Positions 33,454 through 43,500 of a stretch of DNA of 64,000 bases are shown piece after piece (position 1 is the first letter of the stretch; each line of letters starts with the position of its first letter). The notes under the pieces were generated by a model that ran no database searches, had not been told where the DNA came from, and saw only the letters and a list, made by a program, of their open reading frames with translations. Source of the DNA: Terriglobia bacterium (GTDB lineage Bacteria > Acidobacteriota > Terriglobia > Bryobacterales > Bryobacteraceae); contig JAIQFL010000008.1 of assembly GCA_020073365.1 (NCBI GenBank), positions 1-64,000 of the forward strand, given 5' to 3'. A program made the translations under genes and the position numbers.

Positions 33454-34633
33454 GCGTATCGGCGGCGACCGGAAGCCGCGCATCGCGGTGGTCACGCCGC
33501 TGTTTCCCACGCGCGAACAGCCAAACATAGGTCAAGCCATTTATTGTACGGTACTCGGGCTGAAGCATTGGGCCGAGCTGCGCGTGTTCTCTCCGTTGCC
33601 CAGGTACCCGAATCGGCTGGGGCCCACCGGCGTCCTATATGTGCGGAAAGATTTGTCGCATCGCCCTCCGGAAGTGGACACGGAGTATTTCGAATATCCC
33701 GTCCTGCCGCGGGTCAGCCGCCCGTTCAACGGCTATGTTTGCGCCTGGCTGCTCACACCACGGCTCCGGGAGTGGAAACCCGACATGATACTCGCGTACT
33801 GGTTATATCCGGAAGGCTTCGCCGCCGTGCTCGCGGGTCGCAGGCTGGGCGTGCCGGTGGTGGTTGGGTCGCGAGGCTCGGACCTGCGGCGCATACGGGA
33901 CCGGGCGACAGCCTATTTCACTCGCAGAACACTGCGCGAGGCCTCCGGCGTGCTCACCGTCAGCGAGGATCTTAGGCAACACGCGCTTCAAATGGGAGTG
34001 CCCGGAGATCGGGTGAAGACCATATTGAACGGTTGCGACGGCGACGTATTCAAGCTTTCCGACAAAGCTGCGGCGCGAGCGGAGCGCGGCATAGCCGCCG
34101 AGGCGCGCCTGGTGTTGTACGTCGGGCGGCTGGACCAGGGCAAGGGCCTTGAAGAGTTGCTCGGGGCGGCAGAACGGCTGCGCGATATGAAGGACCTGTT
34201 GTTCGTTTGCGTCGGTGAGGGAGTGTTGGATGGGGCACTACGGAAACGCGCGGCGGAGGCGGGCCTCGGCGGCCGCGTCTTGTTTCCGGGTTCAGTCAGC
34301 CGCTCTGACGTTGCCGAATGGATGGCGGCGTGCGACGTCTTCTGCCTGCCAAGTCACTCGGAGGGCTGCCCGAACGCGGTGTTGGAAGCGCTGGCCTGCG
34401 GCCGTCCCGTGGTCGCGACCGCGGTCGGAGGAATCCCCGAAGTAGTCAACGAGCGTTGCGGCATACTCGTTCCCGCGGCGGACACAGAACGGCTCGCCCG
34501 GGCTTTGCGCGATGCCCTCCATGCGCCGTGGGACAGCCAGGCCATCGCCCAGCACTTCTCCCGCAGTTGGGACGACGTTGCCGCCGATACATTCGACCTC
34601 TGCAGCGGCCTTCTGGGCCTTACGCGGGGATGA
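33440..34633 (+). CDS. Glycosyltransferase family 4 (GT-B), second copy
   Basis: A 397-residue GT4 enzyme: N-terminal RIAVVTPLFPTREQPNIGQA, hinge ARLVLYVGRLDQGKGLEELL, and donor site CLPSHSEGCPNAVLEALACG. It begins 14 bases inside asnB, so it is translationally coupled. It resembles the RfaB/teichuronic-acid-type subgroup. It is the last gene of the glycan block; the next gene is unrelated and preceded by about 175 bases of non-coding sequence. Confidence 0.86.
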   Translation: MHRIERIGGDRKPRIAVVTPLFPTREQPNIGQAIYCTVLGLKHWAELRVFSPLPRYPNRLGPTGVLYVRKDLSHRPPEVDTEYFEYPVLPRVSRPFNGYVCAWLLTPRLREWKPDMILAYWLYPEGFAAVLAGRRLGVPVVVGSRGSDLRRIRDRATAYFTRRTLREASGVLTVSEDLRQHALQMGVPGDRVKTILNGCDGDVFKLSDKAAARAERGIAAEARLVLYVGRLDQGKGLEELLGAAERLRDMKDLLFVCVGEGVLDGALRKRAAEAGLGGRVLFPGSVSRSDVAEWMAACDVFCLPSHSEGCPNAVLEALACGRPVVATAVGGIPEVVNERCGILVPAADTERLARALRDALHAPWDSQAIAQHFSRSWDDVAADTFDLCSGLLGLTRG

Positions 34634-34809
34634 GAGAGCTTGCCGGGCGAATGGGTCCACTACCCAGGGGGGCGTTGCAGTGTGGCGGGTGAAGTGAACG
34701 ATGAAATTGCCGCATTGTGCCAGATTGCCACCCACCGATTGCCCGGTCTTCCGTTCCACCGGAGCATAGTACCTACGTAACCTCGGGCCTGGCCCCGTGC
34801 GCCTTCTCA

Positions 34810-35535
34810 ATGGTGACCTTTCGAACGAATTCGTTGGCGGTAGGGTGTTTGATTTGGAGCGGCGTTGCATTTGCTCAGCCTTATGCGGCGCCGGTCGATT
34901 CTGCTGGCTCTCAAGCCCCGGTCGCCACCTTTAATGAGGAACGAATCCTCGGCGTCATACCGGACTACCAGACGGTAACGGAAATCAACGGTGCGGGCAC
35001 CGTTGCCCCGTTGACGCGCAAGCAAAAGTGGACGCTGGCGCTGAAAGAAACCGTCGACCCGTTTAATATTGGGAACGCGGCGCTGGGCGCCGGGTTCTCG
35101 CAGATAGGCAATCAAACCCCCAAGTACGGCGAAGGAGGGCCGGCTTTCGGCGAGCGTTTCGGCGCCGCGCTGGTCGATTTCGGCACGCAGAATCTCTTCA
35201 GCGCCGGCCTGCTCGCCACCCTGTTACACCAGGACCCGAGATATTTCCGCAAGGGGCCTGAAGCCAGGATTCCGGGACGCGTTCTCTATTCCATCAGCCG
35301 CCTCTTCGTGGCGCGGCAGGACTCCGGCCGGTCCGCGTTCAACGCTTCGGGCATTTTCGGCATGACGCTGGGGATCGCGGCTTCCAACCTGTACTATCCA
35401 TCCGCCAGTGTTCGAGGCCGGGTCATGGCTGGTCGTTGCGAGACCAGCCTGTTCGGCGGCATCACAGGCAACCTGATGTCCGAATTCTGGCCCGATATTC
35501 AGAAGAAGTTCTTCCATCGAAAACCCAAGGTCTGA
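34810..35535 (+). CDS. Exported protein of unknown function
   Basis: About 241 residues from ATG 34810, which gives a good signal peptide (LAVGCLIWSGVAFA-QP); the track start at 34717 adds a leader with no protein character. Recurrent Gly/Ala/aromatic segments (LGAGFSQIGNQTPKYGEGGP; LLHQDPRYFRKGPEARIPGR; IFGMTLGIAASNLYYPSASV) suggest an envelope protein, perhaps membrane-associated. I have seen similar proteins in Acidobacteria but know no function. No catalytic motif seen. Confidence 0.6.
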   Translation: MVTFRTNSLAVGCLIWSGVAFAQPYAAPVDSAGSQAPVATFNEERILGVIPDYQTVTEINGAGTVAPLTRKQKWTLALKETVDPFNIGNAALGAGFSQIGNQTPKYGEGGPAFGERFGAALVDFGTQNLFSAGLLATLLHQDPRYFRKGPEARIPGRVLYSISRLFVARQDSGRSAFNASGIFGMTLGIAASNLYYPSASVRGRVMAGRCETSLFGGITGNLMSEFWPDIQKKFFHRKPKV

Positions 35536-35648
35536 CGACCGAACCCAGACGCGCCTGGCAACTCGCACCACAAGTAAAGAGGCGAGTTTGTACACTGCCA
35601 TTTCGTGCGAACCCTACGAGCGGCTTACACTGAAGCTGCAAGGTGCGT

Positions 35649-36485
35649 ATGAGCGTGCTGGAGTTTTCGGTGGTCGTATATGCGGTGTCCGCGGTCGCAG
35701 GTTTTCTGGGCTCGCTGACGGGGCTGGGCGGCGGAGTGGTGATCACGCCGGTGTTGACGCTGCTCCTCGGTGTGGACTTTCACTTTGCGATGGGGGCCAC
35801 GCTGGTTTCGGTGATCGCGACCTCTTCGGGCGCCGCGGCTGCTTACGTGAAGGAGGGGTTCTCCAACATTCGCGTGGGCATGTTTCTGGAGATCGCGACC
35901 ACGCTGGGGGCGGTGGCCGGCGCACATCTCACGGCGGTGGTCCCGACCTCGGCCCTGGCGGTGATCTTCGGCGGAGTCCTTCTCTATTCGGTGTGGCATA
36001 CTCTTCAGAAACCATTCGACCCGAGCGGATCGGAACCCGACCCGCTGGCAACCCGCTTGAAGCTGGACGGCAGTTACCCGGGATCGGAAGGCAAGATTCG
36101 ATATCACGTCCAGCGCGTGAAGGCGGGTTTCAGCCTGATGTTCGGAGCGGGCTTGCTGTCGGGGCTTTTGGGAATCGGCTCGGGGGCGATGAAGGTGATC
36201 GCCATGGACCAGGTGATGCGTATTCCGTTCAAGGTCTCGACCACCACGAGCAACTTCATGATCGGTGTGACGGCCGCGGCCAGCACGGGAGTCTATCTGA
36301 GCCATGGGTATATCGCTCCAGGCCTCGCGATGCCGGTAATGCTGGGGGTTCTCACCGGGTCGGTGGCCGGATCGAGGCAGTTGATGGGAACGGGGACGCG
36401 CGTGCTGCGGTGGGTGTTCGCGGGGGTGGTTGGCGTGATGGCCGCGGAAATGATCTATAACGGCATCTCGGGAGGGATGAAATGA
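35649..36485 (+). CDS. TauE/SafE-family membrane transporter
   Basis: About 278 residues with eight or so membrane helices and the repeated TauE glycine motif: AVAGFLGSLTGLGGGVVITP in the first half and GAGLLSGLLGIGSGAMKVIA in the second. Family members export sulfite, sulfonates or other small anions. The start could be GTG 35643; ATG 35649 has AAGGTG in front. It overlaps the DUF1634 gene by ATGA, a pairing common in this family. Substrate unknown. Confidence 0.85.
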   Translation: MSVLEFSVVVYAVSAVAGFLGSLTGLGGGVVITPVLTLLLGVDFHFAMGATLVSVIATSSGAAAAYVKEGFSNIRVGMFLEIATTLGAVAGAHLTAVVPTSALAVIFGGVLLYSVWHTLQKPFDPSGSEPDPLATRLKLDGSYPGSEGKIRYHVQRVKAGFSLMFGAGLLSGLLGIGSGAMKVIAMDQVMRIPFKVSTTTSNFMIGVTAAASTGVYLSHGYIAPGLAMPVMLGVLTGSVAGSRQLMGTGTRVLRWVFAGVVGVMAAEMIYNGISGGMK

Positions 36486-36832
36486 CCGACGAGCGGCTGG
36501 ACCAGACGATCGGCAACCTGTTGCGTTGGGGTGTGGCTTTGGCGGCGGCCGTGGTGCTGGCGGGGGGCGTGTGGTATCTGGCGGTGAGCGGGGGTGCGGC
36601 GGCCGACTATCGTCTTTTTCACGGCGGCTTTCAGGGATTTCGGCGACTGGCGGCGCTGCCGGGTCCGCAGGTGGTGATCCTGATCGGCCTGCTGATTCTG
36701 ATTGCGACGCCAGTAGCTCGCGTGGTGTTTTCGCTGGCGGCCTTTGCCCTCGAAGGGGACCGGGTGTATATGGGGATTACGGCGGTAGTGCTGGCCGTGC
36801 TGGTGTACGGCATTGGGTATGGCTGGTGGTGA
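36482..36832 (+). CDS. DUF1634-type small membrane protein
   Basis: A 116-residue protein with three membrane helices (VALAAAVVLAGGVWYLAV; VVILIGLLILIATPVARVVF; GITAVVLAVLVYGIGYGWW) and the N-terminal TDERLDQTIGNLLRWGV typical of DUF1634. It is translationally coupled to the TauE gene and probably works as its partner subunit. Confidence 0.8.
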   Translation: MTDERLDQTIGNLLRWGVALAAAVVLAGGVWYLAVSGGAAADYRLFHGGFQGFRRLAALPGPQVVILIGLLILIATPVARVVFSLAAFALEGDRVYMGITAVVLAVLVYGIGYGWW

Positions 36833-36954
36833 GGGGCGCGGGCGCACGACCTGTAAGTGACGGGACGGTGAAAACGGGCCGATTTGGAGCCTCAGGCTCA
36901 GGGAGCGGTCGGATGGGCGCGCGCCGCCATCCGCTCTATGGGATAGTGTTTCTT

Positions 36955-37683
36955 ATGCCTGTCACACTGAAGAATCAGGTTGTGCTTGTCGTAGGAGCCT
37001 CCAGTGGAATCGGCCGCGAAACGGCCGTATTGTTTGCCCGGGAGGGAGCCCGGGTCATGGCTGCGGCGCGCCGCGAGAATCGCTTGCGGGACCTCCAGTC
37101 CTCTCTCGCTCAGGAGGGCTTCGCCATTCAGATCTCTTCCGCGGACGCCTCAGACGTCTCCGCGATGGAGGCTCTCGCCCAAAAGACCCGCTCCCTTTTA
37201 GGAGAGATCGACATCCTGGTTTATGCCGCGGGCACCAACATTCCCGATCGCACCATGAAGCACCTCAACGCCCCTCATTGGGACATGATGATTGACGTCA
37301 ACCTGAATGGCGCCTTCTACATCACGCGTGCGGTGCTGCCGGCCATGCGGGAGAGAGGATCCGGGCACCTGATCTACATCGCTTCGATCTCGGGCCAGAC
37401 GCCCGACGTTTCGGGCGCCGCCTACCAGGCTTCCAAGCGCGGCATGCTCGGCCTGGCCCACGCCATTCGCGTGGAAGAGAAAGAGAATGGAATCCGCACC
37501 AGCGTGGTGTGCCCGGGCCTGGTGGACACGGAGATTCTGGAAAAGCGTCCCGTAAAGCCCCCACCCGAGATGCTGGCCAAGGCGCTGCGCCCGGAGGACG
37601 TCGCCGAAGCGGTGCTGTTCGTGGCGAAGGTGCCGCCCCGCGCCGCCGTTCCCGAGATGGCCATCGTGCCGACCTACATCTGA
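36955..37683 (+). CDS. Short-chain dehydrogenase/reductase
   Basis: 242 residues from ATG 36955; the track ORF starting at 36526 runs through the DUF1634 gene in another frame and is rejected. Classical SDR: cofactor motif VVGASSGIGRETA, NAG-like YAAGTN, catalytic Ser in IASISG and Tyr-x-x-x-Lys in AAYQASKRG, plus the PG motif VVCPGLVDTEI. It reduces or oxidises a small carbonyl or alcohol with NAD(P). Substrate unknown. Convergent with the next gene. Confidence 0.88.
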   Translation: MPVTLKNQVVLVVGASSGIGRETAVLFAREGARVMAAARRENRLRDLQSSLAQEGFAIQISSADASDVSAMEALAQKTRSLLGEIDILVYAAGTNIPDRTMKHLNAPHWDMMIDVNLNGAFYITRAVLPAMRERGSGHLIYIASISGQTPDVSGAAYQASKRGMLGLAHAIRVEEKENGIRTSVVCPGLVDTEILEKRPVKPPPEMLAKALRPEDVAEAVLFVAKVPPRAAVPEMAIVPTYI

Positions 37684-37699
37684 ACAGGGTCATCCGCCA

Positions 37700-38812
37700 C
37701 TATCGCAGCGAAATCGTCTTGCCGGTGCGAACCGATTCGCGCGCGGCGTCCAGAATCTCGATCACGATCACGTTATTCTCGAGCGAGCTCAACCCTGAAG
37801 GCTTAAACTTCCCGCGAGCCACGCCGGTCAGGTACGAAATGGAATCCCGTTCCGCGGGCGGCAACTCGGTGGGCGTGCGCGTCTCCTCGGCGGTCCGATC
37901 GCCCGCCAGGTGCACCTTCAACCCGTTCCCGCCGGTGGCGATGGCATACGCGCGCTCCCCGTAAACCTCCAGGTCTTTGCGCGAGAAGGGCCAGTTCCAC
38001 GAGGCCTGAATGATGCCTTGCGCCTTGGGATACTCCACCAGGATGGTGGCTTCATCGTCCACGCGGGGATAGATATCGGGCTTATTGGTTTGCGCGAGGG
38101 CCGTGACCTTCAGCGGCCGCTGATTGTCCATCAGCCACGTCATGAGGTTCGCGCCATAGCAGCCGAAATCGAACAGGGCGCCGGCGCCATTTTTGACCGG
38201 ATCGGTCAGCCACGCCAGGAACTCCGGCTGCACATGGATCTCCTTGGGGCCCTGGTGGCCGTCCATGGCCACCATCTTGCGAATCTCGCCGCCGGCCTTC
38301 TGCTCCTTCATGAGCTTCCAGATCTCGGCGTGGCTGCGGTACCAGGTGGTCTCGTAGTTTACGATTACCGGAATGCCGCCGCGCGCCGCCGCCTGCTGAA
38401 TCGCGCGGGCCTGTCTCATATCCACCGCCAGCGGCTTCTCCATCATGACTGGGATATGGCGCAGCGCGCAGGCTTCCACTACCATGGCGTGGTCGAACGT
38501 ACTGGTGAAGGTGGCGACCGCTTCCGGCTTCACGGTGTCCAGCATTTTGCCGAGGTCGGTGAACAGGATATCGGGGGAAAACCCATTCGGCTGCCGCTGG
38601 GCGTACCCGGTCCCCAGCGTACGATCGGGATCGAAGACCCCCACGAGTTGGAGGTCCTTCCGCCGCAGGGCGCTGCCCAGAAATCCCGAGACGTGTCCGT
38701 GAGCGAGCCCGGCGATGGCGAGCCGCAGTGGTTTCTCCTGGCCGCTATCCGGCGATTGCGCGGCGGCGAGCAGCGGGAGAGCAATCCAGAGGCAGATGAA
38801 TGTGCGGGTCAT
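37700..38812 (-). CDS. Exported Gfo/Idh/MocA-family oxidoreductase
   Basis: About 370 residues from ATG 38812 (AAGGAAAT before it). Sec-type signal peptide MTRTFICLWIALPLLAAAQS without twin arginines. Then comes a Rossmann half with a variant nucleotide loop (LAIAGLAHGHVSGFLG), the EKP motif (IPVMMEKPLAVDM), and a C-terminal beta-sheet domain with the DFGCYGANLMTWLM and DEATILVEYP strands. Classic members oxidise or reduce sugars with NAD(P). An enzyme sent unfolded through Sec would not carry the cofactor along, so cofactor supply or a changed function is an open question. A second exported member lies at 44154. Confidence 0.8.
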   Translation of the reverse strand: MTRTFICLWIALPLLAAAQSPDSGQEKPLRLAIAGLAHGHVSGFLGSALRRKDLQLVGVFDPDRTLGTGYAQRQPNGFSPDILFTDLGKMLDTVKPEAVATFTSTFDHAMVVEACALRHIPVMMEKPLAVDMRQARAIQQAAARGGIPVIVNYETTWYRSHAEIWKLMKEQKAGGEIRKMVAMDGHQGPKEIHVQPEFLAWLTDPVKNGAGALFDFGCYGANLMTWLMDNQRPLKVTALAQTNKPDIYPRVDDEATILVEYPKAQGIIQASWNWPFSRKDLEVYGERAYAIATGGNGLKVHLAGDRTAEETRTPTELPPAERDSISYLTGVARGKFKPSGLSSLENNVIVIEILDAARESVRTGKTISLR

Positions 38813-38856
38813 AATATTTCCTTGCATCATATCCCCATTCGCTCTACCCCATCTTC

Positions 38857-38878
38857 CACTAGAGCGTCTTCTCTAGTG
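38857..38878. promoter_or_regulatory. Inverted repeat CACTAGAG-cgtctt-CTCTAGTG
   Basis: Perfect 8-base arms in the intergenic region between the divergent Gfo/Idh gene and padR. The core CTAGTG recurs just upstream of padR (tcgtCTAGTGgggtataat), and cgtctt also forms the centre of the small repeat at 24592. It may be an operator, for example for PadR itself, but it lacks the ATGT/ACAT pattern described for some PadR sites. Confidence 0.4.
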
Positions 38879-38897
38879 CGGTATCGACCAAATGACT

Positions 38898-38919
38898 GGG
38901 CAGGCGGAACCGCCTGCCC
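38898..38919. repeat. Palindromic repeat GGGCAGGCGG-aa-CCGCCTGCCC
   Basis: Perfect 10-base arms. The same GCGGAA(C/G)CGC theme recurs at 44127-44142 and, imperfectly, near 49153-49177, so it belongs to a dispersed intergenic family. Confidence 0.7.
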
Positions 38920-39043
38920 CACCTAACAGGCTGTCTGGCCTGTCAATGGCCAATAGCATGCCGCACGCCCGGCGCGTCCAGACCATTTCGTGGGTCACTA
39001 CACTATCTGCCAAACCGTTTCTTAGGTCGATCGTCTAGTGGGG

Positions 39044-39049
39044 TATAAT
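39044..39049 (+). promoter_or_regulatory. TATAAT -10 box of padR
   Basis: A consensus TATAAT ends seven bases before ATG 39057, so transcription would begin at or next to the start codon and the mRNA would be leaderless. It overlaps ATG 39048, which makes that upstream ATG unlikely. The -35 region (around 39021) is not recognisable. Confidence 0.5.
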
Positions 39050-39056
39050 GGCCCCT

Positions 39057-39410
39057 ATGGCGAAAAGAACCAATCCACCGTTCCAGGGCGAGATGCTCCA
39101 GGGTACGCTCGACATGCTGGTGCTGCAGACCTTGGTGCTCGGACCTGCTCACGGCCACACCATCGCCCATGTGATCGAACACGGGTCCGGCGATTTCCTC
39201 CAGGTGGAGCACGGCTCTCTGTATCCGGCTCTGCATCGGCTCGAAGATCGCGGATGGATCGCGTCGTTCTGGGGCACTTCGGAAAACAATCGCAAGGCCA
39301 GGTACTACCGGCTCACGCCCTCCGGCAGGAAACAGTTAGACGAGCAGACCGGCCGCTGGGAGCAACTGGTGGGTGCCATCGCCCGGCTCCTGCATCCGGT
39401 TTCGGAGTAG
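39057..39410 (+). CDS. PadR-family transcriptional regulator
   Basis: 117 residues from ATG 39057 (the track uses 39048). Winged-helix PadR fold: [20 protein letters not shown], then [20 protein letters not shown], the recognition/wing part [20 protein letters not shown], and [20 protein letters not shown]. PadR-like repressors in Acidobacteria commonly sit directly upstream of an ADOP/MacB permease gene, as here (20-base gap). Because that permease is now broken, the regulator may be an orphan. Autoregulation through the nearby inverted repeat is possible. Confidence 0.9.
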   Translation: MAKRTNPPFQGEMLQGTLDMLVLQTLVLGPAHGHTIAHVIEHGSGDFLQVEHGSLYPALHRLEDRGWIASFWGTSENNRKARYYRLTPSGRKQLDEQTGRWEQLVGAIARLLHPVSE

Positions 39411-39429
39411 CCTTGGGGCGGAATCGCGA

Positions 39430-40448
39430 ATGGGATTGACTCGCTTCTTCCGCCGGTCGCACTGGGACGCCGAGCGCGCCGCGGAAATCGAAGCCTACAT
39501 TGACATCGAAACTGACGACAATATCGCCCGCAGGATGCCGGCGAAAGAGGCGCAGCGCAAAATCGGCAACGTGACGCGCGTCCGGGAGAAGATCTATCAC
39601 ATGAACAGCATCGCGTTTCTGGAAACCTGCGGCCGGGACGCGATCTACGGCCTGAGTATGCTGCGCAAGAACCCCGGCTTCACGACCGTCGCCGTGGTAT
39701 CCCTGGCCTTGGGCATCGGAGCCAACACCGCCATCTTCAGCCTGGTGGACACGCTGCTGATTCGGTCGCTGCCGGCACCGCATCCCGAGGAAACAGACCT
39801 ATCCGTACCCGGGTAGCACACCAGGCGGGTATCTGGAAGTGCGCGTCGCGAGCGATCGAGCGGGCATGATCGCCGCGGTTCGTCGCGAAGCGCTTCGGAT
39901 GGATACCCCGGACCAGGAGCGAGATCGAAATCGTGGGAGTGGTGAACGACATGAAATGGAACAGCCTCCGGGGTGCCGCGCCACCGTTCGTCTACGTCTC
40001 GTCCAGCTTGGCATCCTTCCCACCGGCGCCGAGGGTAGACGGCAGTCTGCGGCAGGAACGCCTGCTGGCGAAACTCTCCGGCTTCTTTGGTGCGATCGGC
40101 CTGCTGCTGGCGGCCGTGGGACTGTACGGGCTCATGTCGTACACTGTCTCCCGGCGCACCAGTGAAATCGGCATCCGCATGGCGCTGGGCGCGCGGCCGG
40201 GCGATCTGATTCGGATGGTGTTGGGGGAGACGGCTTTGCTCGTGGTGCTCGGAGTGGCCACCGGAACCGCTGTTGCGATGGCCGTCATGCGCCTGATTGA
40301 GAACTTCCTGTTCGGCGTGAAGCGAACCGATCCCGCGATGACGGCCATCGCGGCGCTGATGTTGATGGGCGTCGCCCTGGTGGCTGCGTGGCTCCCCGCG
40401 CTGCGGGCCTCGCGCGTGGCCCCCATGGCTGCGCTCCGTAACCTGTGA
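39430..40448 (+). pseudogene. Rearranged remnant of an ADOP-type MacB/FtsX permease
   Basis: The 5' part is typical [24 protein letters not shown] ... [20 protein letters not shown] then [20 protein letters not shown]. It breaks at about 39800. Two short pieces from the normal middle follow in altered frames: YLEVRVASDRAGMIAAVRRE, then EIEIVGVVNDMKWNSLRGAA. From about 40050 the C-terminal FtsX domain is intact (FFGAIGLLLAAVGLYGLMSY, then TVSRRTSEIGIRMALGA). A complete ADOP has about 800-880 residues; roughly 500 are missing. In intact proteins the EIVGVV piece comes before the RVA..VRRE piece, so the fragments are also out of order. Confidence 0.8.
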
Positions 40449-40551
40449 CACGGGCATCCTTGCCTTTGTTGGTATGAGTTGCCCCTCGCGAAAGCAGTAG
40501 AATGGAGGTATCCATTCCCTCCCCCGGGCGATATGCAGGCACGAATGCCTG
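40449..40551. repeat. Two short palindromic repeats before dnaE
   Basis: 40449-40464 is CACGGGCATCCTTGCC, the left arm and loop of the repeat seen at 3458. 40536-40551 is CAGGCA-cgaa-TGCCTG, a perfect 6-base hairpin. Both lie in the 128-base gap between the permease remnant and dnaE. Confidence 0.6.
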
Positions 40552-40576
40552 TGAATCCTGAGGAGCCGGCTTAACG

Positions 40577-43500
40577 ATGTCCTTCGTCCACCTGCACTGC
40601 CATACCGATTATTCGCTGCTCGACGGCGCTTGCGATATCGACCAGTTGATGAAGATCGTGGTCGAACAGAAGATGCCCGCGGTGGCCATGACCGATCACG
40701 GGAACCTGTTCGGGGCCGTGAAGTTCTATAACGCGGCCAAGGCGGCGGGGGTTCATCCGGTCATAGGGTGCGAGATGTACGTTTCCCAGCAGGGGCACAA
40801 GACGCGCTCCGACAGCGACCGGTACAACCACCTGGTGCTGCTGTGCGAGAACCAGGAAGGCTACCGCAACCTGATCAGGCTGGTTTCGACGGCCTACCTG
40901 GACGGCTTCTATTACAAGCCGCGCGTGGATCTGGATCTGCTGGCCAGCCACTCCAAAGGGCTGATCGGCATGTCGACGTGCCTGCGCGGGCACATTCCGG
41001 AGACCGTCCTTTCCGGCAAATACGACGAGGCGCGGCGGCAGGCCCACACCTACGCGGACATCTTCGGGAAGAACAATTTCTTCCTCGAAGTGCAGGACCA
41101 TCACCTGGAACAGGACAAGCGGCTGACGCCTGAACTGAACCGGCTCTCCCACGATACGGGACTGCCGCTGGTGGCCACCAACGATTCGCACTATCTACGG
41201 AAAGAGGACGCGCGCGCGCACGAGATCCTGTTGTGCATCCAGACCGGCAAGGGGATGAACGACCCCAACCGGATGCGCTGGAGCACGCCGGACTTCTATT
41301 TGAAGTCGCGCGACGAAATGATGGAGCTGTTCGGCGAACTGGAGGACGCGCTGGACCGGACGTGGGAGATCGCGCAGCGGTGCAACGTCAAGCTCGAAAA
41401 GGTGAAAGAGCCGTTTCCGAAATTCGACGTTCCCGAAGGGCACTCCACCGATACGTATTTCGAATTCGTCGCGCGGCAGGGCTTCGAGAAGCGGCGGCCG
41501 CGGCTGGAAGCTCTCCGTTCCAAGGGCGGGTTGAAGCACGACCTGGCGGAATACGCGGAGCGCCTGGACCGCGAAATCCAGATGATCCAGAAGATGAAGT
41601 TCTCCGGCTATTTTCTGATCGTCTGGGATTTCATCCGGTATGCCAAGGCGCAGGGAATCCCGGTGGGGCCGGGGCGCGGGTCGGCCGCGGGAAGCCTGGT
41701 GGGGTATGCCATGGCGATCACCGATATCGACCCGCTACAGTACGGGCTGCTGTTTGAGCGCTTCCTCAACCCGGAACGCGTGAGCATGCCCGATATCGAC
41801 GTGGACTTCTGCATGAACCGGCGCGGCGAGGTGATCCAATACGTCACCGAGAAGTACGGCCGCGAGCAGGTGGCGCAGATCATCACGTTCAACACCCTGC
41901 AGGCGCGCGCGGCCATCAAGGACGTCGGCCGCGTGCTGGAGATCCCGTTCGCGGACGTGGAGCGCATCACCAAGATGGTGCCCAACGTTCTGAACATTTC
42001 GCTCACGGAGGCCATGCAGCAGGAGCCGGGCTTCGCGGAGGCAGCCAAAAAGGATCCGCGCGTGGACGATGTGTTGAAGGTCGCGCTGCGGCTGGAGGGG
42101 CTGGCGCGCAACTGTTCGGTGCATGCGGCCGGCGTGGTGATCTCGCCTCAGCCGCTGAAGGAACTGGTCCCGCTGTACAAGACCAACCGCGACGAAATTG
42201 TGACGCAGTTCGACATGAACGGGCTCGACAAGCTGTCGCTGCTCAAGATGGATTTCCTGGGGCTCACGACCTTGACGCTGATCCAGGATGCGTTGCGGCT
42301 GATCCAGAAGCGGCACGGTGTGGACCTGGTGCCGGAGGATCTGCCGCTCGACGACAAGCCGACCTATGAGATCTTTTCGAAGGGCTTTACCAGCGGCGTG
42401 TTCCAGTTCGAATCGAGCGGGATGCGCGACATCCTCCGCCGCTACCAGCCGAGCCGTCTGGAGGATTTGACGGCGTTGAACGCGCTGTACCGGCCGGGTC
42501 CGATTCAGGGCGGCATGGTGGATGATTTCATCGAGCGCAAGTGGGGGCGGCGCGCCGTGCAGTACGATCTTCCGGAGCTGAAGGAGTTGCTGGAGGAGAC
42601 TTACGGCGTCATCGTCTATCAGGAGCAGGTGATGCAGATCTCCAACCGCATCGCCGGTTATTCGCTGGGCGAGGCGGACCTGCTGCGCCGCGCCATGGGC
42701 AAAAAGAAGCTGGAGGAGATGGTCCTGCATCGCGAGCGTTTCGTGAAGGGCGCCATGGAGCGCGGGTTCCCCCAGAAGAAGGTCGAGAAGATTTTCGATT
42801 TGATGGAGCAGTTCGCGGGATACGGCTTCAACAAGTCGCACTCGGCGGCGTATGCCTACCTGGCGTTCGTGACGGCGTACCTGAAGGCGCACTATCCCGT
42901 CGATTTCATGGCGGCGCTCCTGACCTCGGAAACCGGCAACACGGCGAAAGTGGTGAAGTACATCAACGAGTGCCGCGACATGGGGATCACCATTCTGCCG
43001 CCGGATGTGGACCATTCGGACTGGAGCTTCACGCCCGATGGGCAGGCCATTCGCTTCGGGCTGGGAGCCGTGAAGAACGTGGGGCAATCGGCGGTGGAGG
43101 CCATCGGACGGGCGCGCGCGGAGGTGAGCCGCTTCGGGTCGTTGCACACCTTCTGCGAGAAGGTGGATTTCGGTGCGGTGAACCGGCGGATGATCGAGAG
43201 CCTGATCCGCGCGGGAGCCATGGATGCTCTGGAGGGGACGCGCTCGCAGAAGATGGCCGCGGTGGAAGGCGCGATGGAGGCCGGACAGCGGGTCTGGCGC
43301 GATCGCGAATCGGGCCAGGTGGGTCTTTTCGGCGAGATGATGGCCGCCGGGGAGACGCACTCGATGCCGCTGCCCAACGTGCCGGATTGGACGGACAAAG
43401 AGAAGCTGGCGGGCGAAAAGGAACTGTTGGGCTTCTGGGTGACTGGGCATCCGTTGGACCGGTACTCGGAGAAGGTGGCGGAGTTGGCGTCGCACGACAC

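Noticed and set aside
36526-36954. N-terminal extension of the SDR ORF
   Set aside because: It reads through DUF1634 in the wrong frame; the SDR fold begins at ATG 36955.
41735-43495. 586-residue antisense ORF opposite dnaE
   Set aside because: Shadow of a high-GC gene: no start context or motif, and dnaE is unambiguous on the other strand.
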